64,000 nucleotides of DNA, taken from contig NZ_LN852692.1 of NCBI RefSeq assembly GCF_001244545.1, positions 161,076 to 225,075 of the forward strand, given 5' to 3'. Shown here piece after piece: positions 39,097 to 46,216 of the stretch. How positions within the stretch are numbered: the first letter of the stretch is position 1; each line of letters begins with the position of its first letter. The position numbers and the translations under genes are program-made. This stretch comes from Candidatus Stoquefichus sp. SB1. Its GTDB lineage: Bacteria > Bacillota_I > Bacilli_A > Erysipelotrichales > Coprobacillaceae. The notes below the pieces were generated by a model, which did no database searches, had not been told where the DNA came from, and saw only the letters and a program-made list of their open reading frames with translations.

Positions 39097-39164
39097 ATCG
39101 TATACATGAAGTAACGATAAAACAGAAAGAAACTGTTTTCGTTATTAATGTATACGATTTTTTT
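39097..39164 (+). terminator. Long composite hairpin terminator after the DUF3842 gene
   Basis: ATCGTATACAT and ATGTATACGAT form 11 outer pairs, then GTAACGA pairs with TCGTTAT and AAACAG with CTGTTT to a seven-base loop, and seven T follow. It is one of the longest hairpins here. As the ABC genes downstream lack an obvious promoter, it may act as an attenuator. Confidence 0.85.
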
Positions 39165-39185
39165 ATGGTGTAAGAGGGGGAGAAG

Positions 39186-40211
39186 ATGAAAAAAATATCT
39201 TTAAAAGTTATCTTTATTGGATTAATCTTGATTTTGTTTTTATCAATAATGATAGCTATTGGTCTTGGACCAGTTAAAATATCATTGGGTAAAACCTTTC
39301 ATATTATTGGTAATCAGATATTTGGAGATAATTTGTTTCCACATGACTGGACTTTAATTGAACAAAACACAATTATCTTATTACGTTTACCAAGAGTATT
39401 ATTAGGGGCGATTGTGGGGGCATCACTTGCTATATGTGGAGTGAGTATGCAGGCATTGGTTAGAAATCAGTTGGCTGATCCTTTTATTTTGGGAGTCTCT
39501 TCAGGGGCATCTACATTTGCAACTTTGGATATGTTATTTGGGGTATTTGCTTTTTTAGGTACTTATCGCTTGTCATTAAGTGCTTTTATTGGTGCTGTTG
39601 TTACGATTGTTCTTGTTTATATGTTATCTAGAATAAGAGGAAAAATAAACATGACTCAACTTTTATTGTCAGGAGTTGCAATTTCAATGATTATGGATGG
39701 AATTACCAAAATGATTACATTGAGTGCGCCTAATGCACTAGGATTACATAATGCTGAATTTTGGATGTCTGGAAGTTTAGCAGGAGCAAAATGGGAGTAT
39801 TTGACATTACCACTTATTACTATCATTGTTTGTATGTTTATCTTAATGATTCATTATCGAACTTTGAATGTTTTATTGCTAGGAGAAAACACAGCTGGAA
39901 CATTAGGAGTTCATGTAGAACGTATGCAAAAGTTACTCATTCTTATTTCTTCACTGTTGGCTGGTGTGACAATTGCAGTCAGTGGAACAATTGGCTTTGT
40001 TGGTCTAATGTGTCCACATTTTGCAAGACTGCTGGTAGGAAGTGATCATCGAAAAGTATTACCATTAAGTGCTATTTTAGGAGCAATTCTTGTGATTTGG
40101 ACAGATGTTATTGCGCGTATGCTATTTGCTCCTGAAGAGTTACCCATTGGCATCTTAACAGCAATCATTGGTGGACCCATCTTTATTTTATTATTACGTA
40201 AGAAACAATGA
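39186..40211 (+). CDS. ABC transporter permease, FecCD/BtuC family
   Basis: 341 residues with about nine or ten transmembrane segments. FecCD motifs are clear: LRLPRVLLGAIVGASLAICGVSMQALVRNQLADPFILGVSSGA and GTIGFVGLMCPHFARLLVGSDHRKVLP, and the EELPIG coupling end. Such type II importers carry siderophores, cobalamin, heme or metal chelates. With lar genes in the same direction, nickel or a nickel chelate is a reasonable inference (compare NiuBDE of Helicobacter). Confidence 0.93.
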   Translation: MKKISLKVIFIGLILILFLSIMIAIGLGPVKISLGKTFHIIGNQIFGDNLFPHDWTLIEQNTIILLRLPRVLLGAIVGASLAICGVSMQALVRNQLADPFILGVSSGASTFATLDMLFGVFAFLGTYRLSLSAFIGAVVTIVLVYMLSRIRGKINMTQLLLSGVAISMIMDGITKMITLSAPNALGLHNAEFWMSGSLAGAKWEYLTLPLITIIVCMFILMIHYRTLNVLLLGENTAGTLGVHVERMQKLLILISSLLAGVTIAVSGTIGFVGLMCPHFARLLVGSDHRKVLPLSAILGAILVIWTDVIARMLFAPEELPIGILTAIIGGPIFILLLRKKQ

Positions 40212-40228
40212 CAGTAGGAGATAGTATT

Positions 40229-40996
40229 ATGAAATTAGAAGTTAAAGATTTAAGTTTTCAATATAATCAAGAACAAACTTTAGAACATTTGAATCTTCAT
40301 GTTGATGCCCAAAGTTTTGTTGGGATTATCGGTCCTAATGGAAGTGGAAAATCAACTTTGTTGAAAAATATTTATCGTGTCTTAAAACCAGATCAAGGTG
40401 TTATTCTCTTAAATGATGAATTTTTAAATCAAATGAATTATAAAAAGTCATCACAATTGATGTCTGTTGTTGGTCAAGAACATGAGATTGCATTTGATTT
40501 TAAAGTTGAAGAGATTGTTAAAATGGGAAGAACACCTTATAAAAGATTATTTGAACTTGATAATCAGGAAGATCAAGAAGCTGTATCAAAAGCTTTAAAA
40601 CAAGTTGGGTTAAGTCATTTAGCAAAGAAAAATTATACAGAACTTTCTGGTGGAGAAAAACAACGTGTCTTATTAGCAAGAGCAATATGTCAAAATGCTG
40701 AGATTTTGATTTTAGATGAACCAACGAATCATTTAGATATCTATTATCAATTACAAATCTTTCATTTAATAAAAAGTTTAGGTCTCACAGTATTATCAGC
40801 AGTTCATGATTTAAATATTGCAAGTCAGTATTGTGATTATATTTATGTATTAAAAGATGGAAAAGTTTATGATAGTGGTAAGCCTGAGGAGATATTGACA
40901 TCCCAAATGATTTATGATGTATTTCATGTTTTTTCAGATGTTTGTATCCATCCATTAACACAAAAACCACATATTACATTTTTGCCACAGATATAG
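40229..40996 (+). CDS. ABC transporter ATPase, FepC/BtuD type
   Basis: 255 residues from ATG 40229, with TAGGAGAT before it. Walker A GPNGSGKSTLLKNI, Q-loop QEHEI, signature LSGGEKQRVLLARAI, Walker B ILILDEPTNHLDI and the H-loop AVHDLN are all intact. It powers the permease encoded just before; the reading frames almost touch. Confidence 0.95.
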   Translation: MKLEVKDLSFQYNQEQTLEHLNLHVDAQSFVGIIGPNGSGKSTLLKNIYRVLKPDQGVILLNDEFLNQMNYKKSSQLMSVVGQEHEIAFDFKVEEIVKMGRTPYKRLFELDNQEDQEAVSKALKQVGLSHLAKKNYTELSGGEKQRVLLARAICQNAEILILDEPTNHLDIYYQLQIFHLIKSLGLTVLSAVHDLNIASQYCDYIYVLKDGKVYDSGKPEEILTSQMIYDVFHVFSDVCIHPLTQKPHITFLPQI

Positions 40997-41011
40997 AAAA
41001 AGGAGATTATT

Positions 41012-41953
41012 ATGAAAATTGTAAAATTAGGGTTGAGTCTATTTTTATTCATCATACTTGTAGGGTGTGGACAGACAGATCAATCTAACCAAAACAACAA
41101 TGAAAAATTGGTATTTAATAATTATGGTAGAACATTAGAAATCACTCAAGTACCACAAAAAGTATTAACATTAGGCCCAAATTGCAGCGAATTGTTTTGT
41201 GCATTAGGATTAGAAGATTACATTATTGGTAATTCATTAGATAATCATAGTCGTGGTCCACTTGCTGAATATAAAGCAGCTTATGATAAAATATTAGAAC
41301 TCAATTATTCATCAGCAACACGTGAGGCAGTGATGACAAGTGGAGCGGATTTTATATATGGTATTGATTGGGAATTTGGTGATGAAGCACTGAGCCTTGA
41401 TGAATTGTCTCAATTTGGTATCAAGGCATATGTCAATAGTGCCTCTTCGTTAGAAGAAATTTATCAGGAAATAAGTGATCTTGGAAAAATCTTTCAGATT
41501 GAAGAAAGATCAGAAGCATTTATTAAAGAACAAAAACAACGTATTCAACATATTCAAGATATTGTGTCTAAGCAAAAGCCATTAAAGGTATTGGTTTATG
41601 ATAGTGGGGGTAATGGTGTCTTTACATGTAGTGGAACAAATTTTGAAAGTTTGTTAATTCAACAATCAGGTGGTCAGAATATTTTTAATGATCTTCAAGA
41701 TGCACAATGGGTAACAGTTAGCAGTGAAGAGGTTTTATCAAGACAACCTGATGTGATTGTTGTGCATGATTATGATAGTCCATCATTAAAGGAAAAAATA
41801 ACTGAAATGAAAAATGATCCTGCCTTGTCTCAATTAGATTGTGTTAAAAATAATCGTATTGTTTCTATTGCTTTAGAAAGTGTATTGCCAGGTGATCGTA
41901 TGGCGTATGCAGTTGAAACACTTGCCAAGGGATTCTATCCTGATTTGTTTTAG
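41012..41953 (+). CDS. Substrate-binding lipoprotein of the metal/chelate ABC importer
   Basis: 313 residues. Signal peptide with lipobox LVGC (Cys19), so the mature protein is lipid-anchored. Periplasmic-binding-protein type 2 fold (helical backbone): VPQKVLTLGPNCSELFCALGLEDYIIG, YDSGGNGVFTCSGTNFE, and QPDVIVVHDYDS. It captures the ligand for the FecCD/FepC partners. The ligand cannot be told from the sequence. Confidence 0.92.
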   Translation: MKIVKLGLSLFLFIILVGCGQTDQSNQNNNEKLVFNNYGRTLEITQVPQKVLTLGPNCSELFCALGLEDYIIGNSLDNHSRGPLAEYKAAYDKILELNYSSATREAVMTSGADFIYGIDWEFGDEALSLDELSQFGIKAYVNSASSLEEIYQEISDLGKIFQIEERSEAFIKEQKQRIQHIQDIVSKQKPLKVLVYDSGGNGVFTCSGTNFESLLIQQSGGQNIFNDLQDAQWVTVSSEEVLSRQPDVIVVHDYDSPSLKEKITEMKNDPALSQLDCVKNNRIVSIALESVLPGDRMAYAVETLAKGFYPDLF

Positions 41954-41962
41954 GAGATTATT

Positions 41963-42745
41963 ATGGATAAATATGAAAATTTAGAAAATATTTTAAAAAG
42001 TTATAAAAGAGTTGCAATTGCATATAGTGGTGGCTGTGATTCGAATTTTTTATTGGCAACTGCTATTAAGGTGCTAGGTAAAGAGAATGTTTTGGCTATT
42101 ATATGTCATGGAGCAATGATGCCAAAAGATGATTATGAAGATGCCCATCAGTTATTAAAAGATGTAATATATCAGGAAATAGAGGTAGATGTTTTTAGTC
42201 TTAAAGCGTTTAGAGAAAATGATAAAAAAAGATGTTATTACTGTAAAAAAATGATTATGTCTCAAGTTATAGAAGTGGCTAGAAAATATGATTATCAATA
42301 TATTTTAGATGGTCAAAATAGTGATGATCAAAAGGTTTATCGCCCTGGTATTCAAGCATGTCAGGAGTTAGGTATTTTATCACCTTTGGCTATGTGCCAC
42401 ATGAGTAAACAGGAAATTAGAGAGTATTCTCAAAAATGGCAGATTCCAACTTATAATAAGCCTGCGAATGCCTGTCTAGCTTCTCGATTTGATTATCATA
42501 CAAGATTGACTGTGGAAAAATTAAATCTCGTTGATCAGGCTGAGAAAATTTTGCATGAAATAGGAATTCATCATGTGAGAGTTCGTGTTCAAGAAGAGTT
42601 GGCACGTATAGAAATGGAACCATGTCATTTTCAGATAATGTTAGAACATCTAGATGTTGTTGAGAAAATAAAAGCATTGGGTTTTCGATATGTAACGCTA
42701 GATTTAGAAGGTATAAAGAGTGGAGGATATGATCGTGAAAGTTAA
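41963..42745 (+). CDS. larE: ATP-dependent sulfur transferase LarE
   Basis: 260 residues. PP-loop AIAYSGGCDSNFLL binds ATP and activates the carboxylate; LDGQNSDD follows. LarE adds sulfur to the pyridinium dicarboxylate adenylate in making the nickel-pincer cofactor. The Cys in PANACLASRF is at the place of the sulfur-giving Cys of Lactiplantibacillus LarE; CYYCKK upstream offers two more. Its stop overlaps the start of larB by 11 bases. Confidence 0.93.
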   Translation: MDKYENLENILKSYKRVAIAYSGGCDSNFLLATAIKVLGKENVLAIICHGAMMPKDDYEDAHQLLKDVIYQEIEVDVFSLKAFRENDKKRCYYCKKMIMSQVIEVARKYDYQYILDGQNSDDQKVYRPGIQACQELGILSPLAMCHMSKQEIREYSQKWQIPTYNKPANACLASRFDYHTRLTVEKLNLVDQAEKILHEIGIHHVRVRVQEELARIEMEPCHFQIMLEHLDVVEKIKALGFRYVTLDLEGIKSGGYDRES

Positions 42746-43475
42746 GGAAATATTAGAAGCAGTTCAAAACAATCAAATAACAATTGAGGACGCTGTCAAT
42801 TTAATTGATCATCCAATGGATTATGCAGATATTGATTTTGATAGACAAAAGCGTACAGGTGTAGGGGAAGTGATTTATGGAGCGGGGAAGAGTCAGGAAC
42901 AGATTGCAGGCATTATTCAAAATATGTTGGATCATGATGTTGATATGATATTGGCAACACGTATAAGTAAGCAGCAGTATGAATATTTGCGAGTGCTTTA
43001 TCCTGATTTTGAATATGATTCCATGGCACATACTTTTACATATAATCAAAATCCGCATATTGAAAATAAAGGTAAAATTGTTGTTGTTTGTGCTGGAACT
43101 TCAGATTTACCAGTTGCTAAAGAAGCGTATGTAACTGCACAATTTTTAGGAAATGAAGTCACACTTATCAGTGATGTTGGAGTGGCAGGGATCCATCGTT
43201 TGTTTCAACGTTTAGATAGTATTTTAGATGCCAATGTGGTGGTTGTCTGCGCTGGAATGGAAGGAGCACTTGCCTCTGTTGTTGGTGGTTTGACTGATAA
43301 ACCAGTTATTGCTGTTCCGACATCAGTTGGATATGGAGCGAATTTTCAGGGATTATCAGCATTATTATCAATGTTGAATAGTTGTGCTAGTGGTGTAAGT
43401 GTTGTTAATATTGATAACGGATTTGGAGCTGGATATATGGCTCATTCTATTAATTGTTTAGGAGGAAAGAGATAA
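42735..43475 (+). CDS. larB: Nicotinate adenine dinucleotide carboxylase/hydrolase LarB
   Basis: 246 residues. GTG 42735 is chosen from GGAGGAT at 42722-42728; the earlier GTG and ATG lie in that site. LarB carboxylates and cleaves nicotinic acid adenine dinucleotide, the first step of the nickel-pincer pathway. AIR-carboxylase-like C-terminal part: VVVCAGTSDLPVAKEAYVTA, VVVCAGMEGALASVVGGLTDKPVIAVPTSVGYGA and NGFGAGYMA. It overlaps larC by one base. Confidence 0.94.
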   Translation: MKVKEILEAVQNNQITIEDAVNLIDHPMDYADIDFDRQKRTGVGEVIYGAGKSQEQIAGIIQNMLDHDVDMILATRISKQQYEYLRVLYPDFEYDSMAHTFTYNQNPHIENKGKIVVVCAGTSDLPVAKEAYVTAQFLGNEVTLISDVGVAGIHRLFQRLDSILDANVVVVCAGMEGALASVVGGLTDKPVIAVPTSVGYGANFQGLSALLSMLNSCASGVSVVNIDNGFGAGYMAHSINCLGGKR

Positions 43476-44659
43476 TGAAAGCATTGTATTTTGATTGTAG
43501 TAGTGGAATTAGTGGAAATATGACTTTAGGAGCATTATTAGAATTAGTTGATAATAAAGAAATATTGAATAATGAACTTCAAAAATTAAATGTGGATGGT
43601 TACCATATTGATGTAACAACACAAGTTAAAAATGGAATAACTGGAACACACGTTGATGTTGTTTTAGAACATCATCATGAACATGTTGGACATCATGAGC
43701 ATCACCATCACCATGAACATCGCAATTTATTTGATGTCAATCAAATCATTGATAATAGTTTGCTTGATGAATCAACAAAAGAACTGGCGAAGAAAATATT
43801 TTTAAGAGTTGCCTTGGCTGAAAGCAAGGTTCATCATGAATCATTAGAGAATGTTCATTTTCATGAAGTAGGAGCAATTGATTCGATTGTTGATATTATT
43901 GGAACTGCTATTCTTATTCAAGAAATCAAACCAGATGTGATTTACAGTAGTGTTGTTAATGATGGATATGGTTTTATTGAATGTGCACATGGAACAATTG
44001 CTGTACCAGTACCTGCAACAACTGAAATTTTTGCTGCTAGTGATGTTATTTCACGTCAAATTGATATTGATACTGAGTTAGTGACACCTACAGGTGCAGC
44101 AATTATTGCTGAATTAGCCAGTGAATATGGACCAATGCCAGCTATGAATATTCAACATGTTGGTTGGGGATGTGGGACAAAGAATTTAAAAATTCCTAAT
44201 GTTTTAAAAGTTACAATGGGTGAAATAAAAGAAAAGAATGATGATATCATTGTCATGGAGACAAATATTGATGATTGTACTGGTGAAATATTATCTTATA
44301 CGATGGAAAAGTTATTTGATGCAGGGGCTCTTGATGTTTTCTTTACACCTATTTTTATGAAAAAAAATCGCCCAGCTTATCGCTTAACTGTATCTTGTCA
44401 ACATAATACATTAGATAAATTAAAAAATATTATCTTTCAAGAAACAACAACCATTGGAATACGTTACCGATATGAAAAAAGATTTGTTTTAAAAAGACAA
44501 ATCAAAGAAATGAAAACCTCACTTGGAACAGTTCATTTTAAATGTTGTGAGCACAATGGACAAATATATGAGTATCCTGAATTTGAAGATATTAAAAAAA
44601 TTGCACTGCAAACAAATCTTTCTATTAGAGAAGTTATAAAAGAAATAACTCAAAAATAA
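43475..44659 (+). CDS. larC: Nickel insertion protein LarC
   Basis: 394 residues from ATG 43475, with GGAGGAA before it. LarC inserts nickel into the pincer cofactor in a CTP-dependent way. DCSSGISGNMTLGAL opens the protein, a histidine-rich stretch (residues about 69-88, HHHEH repeats) could hold nickel, then VHFHEVGAIDSIVDIIG and METNIDDCTGEILSY. The gene is one uninterrupted frame, unlike the larC1/larC2 frameshift layout of L. plantarum. Confidence 0.95.
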   Translation: MKALYFDCSSGISGNMTLGALLELVDNKEILNNELQKLNVDGYHIDVTTQVKNGITGTHVDVVLEHHHEHVGHHEHHHHHEHRNLFDVNQIIDNSLLDESTKELAKKIFLRVALAESKVHHESLENVHFHEVGAIDSIVDIIGTAILIQEIKPDVIYSSVVNDGYGFIECAHGTIAVPVPATTEIFAASDVISRQIDIDTELVTPTGAAIIAELASEYGPMPAMNIQHVGWGCGTKNLKIPNVLKVTMGEIKEKNDDIIVMETNIDDCTGEILSYTMEKLFDAGALDVFFTPIFMKKNRPAYRLTVSCQHNTLDKLKNIIFQETTTIGIRYRYEKRFVLKRQIKEMKTSLGTVHFKCCEHNGQIYEYPEFEDIKKIALQTNLSIREVIKEITQK

Positions 44660-44675
44660 TACATATTATTGATTG

Positions 44676-44706
44676 AAAACGAAGCGACTTTAGTGCTTCG
44701 TTTTTA
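44676..44706 (+). terminator. Intrinsic terminator after larC
   Basis: AAAACGAAGC pairs with GCTTCGTTTT around a nine-base loop, then T. It closes the metal/lar operon. Confidence 0.9.
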
Positions 44707-45066
44707 ACTTTAATATCGTTATTTTACCCTCAATATTAAACTACCATTCCTGCACATTAACTTCATTGTCACAACTGTAAATTATTTTATATAGAATGAT
44801 TTCATAATGGATTTTCAAAACTTTGCTTCAGTTCACGAAACAATGCATGTTCTAAATCGTACTTATATGAACTTCTTGAATTGATATTCTTTAACAAGGC
44901 TAATAAAATCCTAGATATTGAAACATATATGATTATGAGTAAGAATAATATAATGCATTATTTTGATGATTATGGGTTTACTCATTCTCTGTTCAATAGA
45001 ACAAACTTTATTGATAGTCGTGGATTATTATAGATGTATAATATTGAATAGAGCTTGACATGATGT
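44707..45066. other. Gene-free stretch with a decayed coding trace
   Basis: No intact gene. The + strand frame around 44860-45035 reads YLYELLELIFFNKANKILD and then HYFDDYGFTHSLFNRTN to a stop, with the preceding 60 bases in another frame, as in a worn gene. I cannot assign a family. Confidence 0.35.
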
Positions 45067-45095
45067 TTGACAATTGCTATATGCAATTATATAAT
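45067..45095 (+). promoter_or_regulatory. Promoter of the Rpn-type gene with palindromic spacer
   Basis: TTGACA (45067-45072) and TATAAT (45090-45095), 17 bases apart, both perfect. The spacer holds AATTGC-TATAT-GCAATT (45072-45088), a perfect dyad that could be an operator. Confidence 0.85.
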
Positions 45096-45130
45096 AAAAT
45101 TGTAAAATGTTTCCATTAAAAAAAGAAATT

Positions 45131-45163
45131 CCTCCTTTTTTTGCGTATATATATAATAGGAGG
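45131..45163 (+). promoter_or_regulatory. Possible Shine-Dalgarno sequestering hairpin
   Basis: CCTCC at 45131-45135 can pair with the ribosome site GGAGG at 45159-45163 in the leader of the Rpn gene. The stem is only five pairs, but strong, and would hide the ribosome site. Confidence 0.4.
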
Positions 45164-45170
45164 GTAAATA

Positions 45171-46055
45171 ATGGAAGCAGTTAAATTAGCACTTGATTAT
45201 AAGGAAGACCTGTTTTTTAAATACTACTGTGGCAGTGGGCATCAGGATGCCTTTAGATTCAGAAAGTTCCTGATAGAGAATATCACTCATCTGGATATGA
45301 CTGATGCAAGAATCAGCAATACAGAACTGACAACTCTGTCCAAGACTGACAAGAGAATCATCATGGATACCTTAATCACAAAGGATGGCTATCAGGTAGA
45401 TATGGAGATGCAGAATACAATATTGAATTCCTTTCTCAGCAAAAGGTTTCAGTATTATGCATGCAAGAGCATTGTGATACAGCTGGCAGATGGAGAAAAG
45501 GATTATGGCAAGCTCAAGGAGTTCTATCTGATTATCTTCATCAATGAAGATAATGTTCATCTCATCAATCATGGAACCCTGAGATATGAAGATGGAAAGC
45601 AGATGAGAGACTGTGTGATACATATCTACTATGTGAATCTCAAAGCGATAAACAAAATAGCGAGACAAAGGAAACTAAGTGAGTTTGAAGCAGTCATCTA
45701 TCTTATGGCAAACAATACAGTAGAAAACATTAAATATGAAGAAAAGGAGGAAATGATTCAATATATGGAAAGAAGCTATGAAATGTTTAAGGCAGATGGT
45801 GCGTTAATTAGAGAGTTGCTGGAAGAAAGAGAAAAGGAATTCTTTCATGCGATGGAACTTAATGAAACAAGACAAGAAGGGAAAAAAGAAGGGATAATTC
45901 AAACAATAAATAATTTGATTATGATAAAATACCACAAAGATGCTAACAAGTGGTTAAGTCAATGTCAGGAGAAAGAATTGATAAAAATTTTATCTTTAAT
46001 TAGTAGTAATGCATCCTATGAAAGTTTAGTTGAACAGTTTAAGCAAGATAATTAA
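45171..46055 (+). CDS. Rpn/PD-(D/E)XK nuclease family putative transposase
   Basis: 294 residues. Start fits the Rpn/PDDEXK_2 family: DYKEDLFFKYYCG, FRFRKFLIENI, then the nuclease core with DGYQVDMEMQNTI (D..ExQ) and KEFYLIIFI. The C-terminal third is helical and charged (EEREKEFFHAMELNETRQEG..), as in family members. Rpn proteins promote RecA-independent recombination and are implicated in phage defence. The first 560 bases are clearly richer in G+C than the last 300, so the gene looks mosaic. Its 3' part is partly duplicated just downstream. Confidence 0.85.
   Translation: MEAVKLALDYKEDLFFKYYCGSGHQDAFRFRKFLIENITHLDMTDARISNTELTTLSKTDKRIIMDTLITKDGYQVDMEMQNTILNSFLSKRFQYYACKSIVIQLADGEKDYGKLKEFYLIIFINEDNVHLINHGTLRYEDGKQMRDCVIHIYYVNLKAINKIARQRKLSEFEAVIYLMANNTVENIKYEEKEEMIQYMERSYEMFKADGALIRELLEEREKEFFHAMELNETRQEGKKEGIIQTINNLIMIKYHKDANKWLSQCQEKELIKILSLISSNASYESLVEQFKQDN
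45765..45880 (+). repeat. Direct repeat, copy 1 (inside the Rpn gene)
   Basis: 116 bases that recur at 46095-46210 with about six differences (about 95% identity by eye). It encodes MERSYEMFKADGALIRE and continues to RQEG. Confidence 0.9.
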
Positions 46056-46082
46056 GCGATATGCTAAAGTTTAAAAGAAAGG

Positions 46083-46216
46083 ATGATTGGGCATATGGAA
46101 ATAAGCTATGAAATGTTTAAATCAGATGGAGCATTAATTAGAGAGTTGCTGGAGGAAAGAGAAAAGGAATTCTTTCATGCGATGGAACTTAATGAAACAA
46201 GACAAGAAGGAATGAA
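46083..46216 (+). pseudogene. 5' exon part of a truncated second Rpn copy, split by an intron
   Basis: From ATG 46083 the frame reads MIGHMEISYEMFKSDGALIR, then EEREKEFF.., ending RQEGMK at the intron border. It matches only the C-terminal third of the Rpn gene upstream, so the nuclease core is missing. It joins in frame to 48549-48714, giving about 99 residues if the intron is removed from the sequence. As the intron lies on the opposite strand, normal splicing of this gene's mRNA is not possible and the fragment is broken. Confidence 0.75.
46095..46210 (+). repeat. Direct repeat, copy 2 (Rpn C-terminal segment)
   Basis: Second copy of the 116-base segment at 45765-45880; it ends six bases before the group II intron. 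Confidence 0.9.

Noticed and set aside
44860..45035. Possible gene around HYFDDYGFTHSLFNRTN
   Set aside because: No start codon with ribosome site and a frame break upstream; kept only as a worn trace.
45152..45157. TATAAT just before the Rpn ribosome site
   Set aside because: A start from it would begin after the GGAGG, and a perfect promoter exists at 45067-45095.
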